From NCBI RefSeq assembly GCF_017876495.1, contig NZ_JAGIOB010000001.1, positions 1,240,001 through 1,304,000 of the forward strand: a stretch of DNA of 64,000 bases, written 5' to 3'. Made by a program: the position numbers and the translations under genes. The DNA is from Microlunatus capsulatus (GTDB lineage Bacteria > Actinomycetota > Actinomycetes > Propionibacteriales > Propionibacteriaceae). Positions 63,663-64,000 of this stretch are shown here, in pieces; positions within the stretch are counted from its first letter, which is position 1, and every line of letters starts with the position of its first letter. Under the pieces are notes generated by a model. The model was not told where the DNA came from and ran no database searches. It saw only the letters and a program-made list of their open reading frames with translations.

Positions 63663-64000
63663 ATGCGTGTCGTCGTCACCGGAGGAACCGGCAAGGCCGG
63701 GCAGTGGGTCGTCCGCTCGCTCGCGGGGGCCGGCCACGACGTCGTCAACCTCGACGTCGTCGACCGCCCCGAGCTGGACCTGCCCGCGGAGTTCTGCCGC
63801 GTGGACCTGACCGACGCCGGCAAGGTCTACGACGCCCTGTTCCAGTTCCGCCCCGAGGGGATCTGCCACCTCGCGGCCAACCCGGCGCCCAGCGGCCAGG
63901 CGCAGGTCGACGTCTTCACCAACAACACCCTCAGCGCCTACCACCTCATGCAGGCGGCCGGGGACGCGGGCGTGCGGCGCTTTGTCTACGCCTCCAGCGA
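63663..64000 (+). CDS. NAD-dependent epimerase/dehydratase, cut by window end
   Basis: The first ~112 residues of an extended SDR: MRVVVTGGTGKAGQWVVRSL (Rossmann GxxGxxG), DLTD at the adenine pocket, ICHLAANPAPS and VRRFVYASS. The YxxxK site lies beyond the window. SD GAGGAGCCC precedes ATG 63663. Nucleotide-sugar epimerase/dehydratase is likely; the exact type is not visible. Confidence 0.8.
   Translation, partial: MRVVVTGGTGKAGQWVVRSLAGAGHDVVNLDVVDRPELDLPAEFCRVDLTDAGKVYDALFQFRPEGICHLAANPAPSGQAQVDVFTNNTLSAYHLMQAAGDAGVRRFVYASS

Overview
The window reads as a piece of chromosome from a very GC-rich actinobacterium. Support comes from GTG/TTG starts, many promoter-to-start distances of leaderless type, an actinobacterial PepN, a MurT/GatD pair, DUF5130, LGFP and Excalibur modules, and orn next to tRNA-His. 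A Propionibacteriales-like (Microlunatus/Friedmanniella-type) source is my best guess but is not proven. I see no insertion sequence, prophage or CRISPR array, and no gene-free stretch exceeds 300 bases (the largest is about 220, at 63441-63662).

Layout. 1-4150: a partial cell-wall hydrolase, pepN and alkA. 4272-7975: two small membrane/TPM-like genes divergent from the overlapping pyrR-pyrB-pyrC operon. 8045-12127: an EAL-DICT c-di-GMP protein and a membrane-inserted patatin. 12137-18217: DNA repair (Fpg/Nei), a DMT exporter, a short MscS, OsmC, truncated hemoglobin, a zinc dehydrogenase and a tandem-hotdog thioesterase. 18304-21471: YihY/BrkB, a secreted SGNH esterase and a GT2. 21506-25878: a fatty-acid degradation block (acyl-CoA dehydrogenase, thiolase, acyl-CoA ligase). 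26002-30620: a sugar block with an SDR epimerase, bifunctional HldE and two family-9 glycosyltransferases. This implies ADP-heptose use in an organism not expected to carry LPS. 30719-34745: YceI/MarR divergent pair and a GlcD/GlcF-like fusion oxidase. 34837-38989: two paralogous secreted Ig-repeat proteins. 39039-44311: dienelactone hydrolase, conserved hypothetical, EttA, a drug exporter and its TetR. 44430-50286: a pair of dynamin-like GTPases, a PrsW-like membrane protease and a hydrolase. 50323-56058: LGFP amidase, tRNA-Arg, MFS, orn, tRNA-His, USP and small membrane proteins. 56191-64000: murT-gatD, aldo-keto reductase, FAD oxidoreductase, tRNA-Lys, LysE/ArgP, an Excalibur protein and a partial epimerase.

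The most unusual structures are regulatory. The hldE leader has an anti-SD arm that can pair either with an upstream arm or with the SD of an 18-codon ORF overlapping the hldE start. A MarR operator palindrome carries back-to-back -35 elements for yceI and marR. A perfect palindrome sits between tetR and its exporter. A 35-nt palindromic repeat family occurs only between convergent genes. A T-arm-bearing tRNA remnant sits just downstream of tRNA-Arg.
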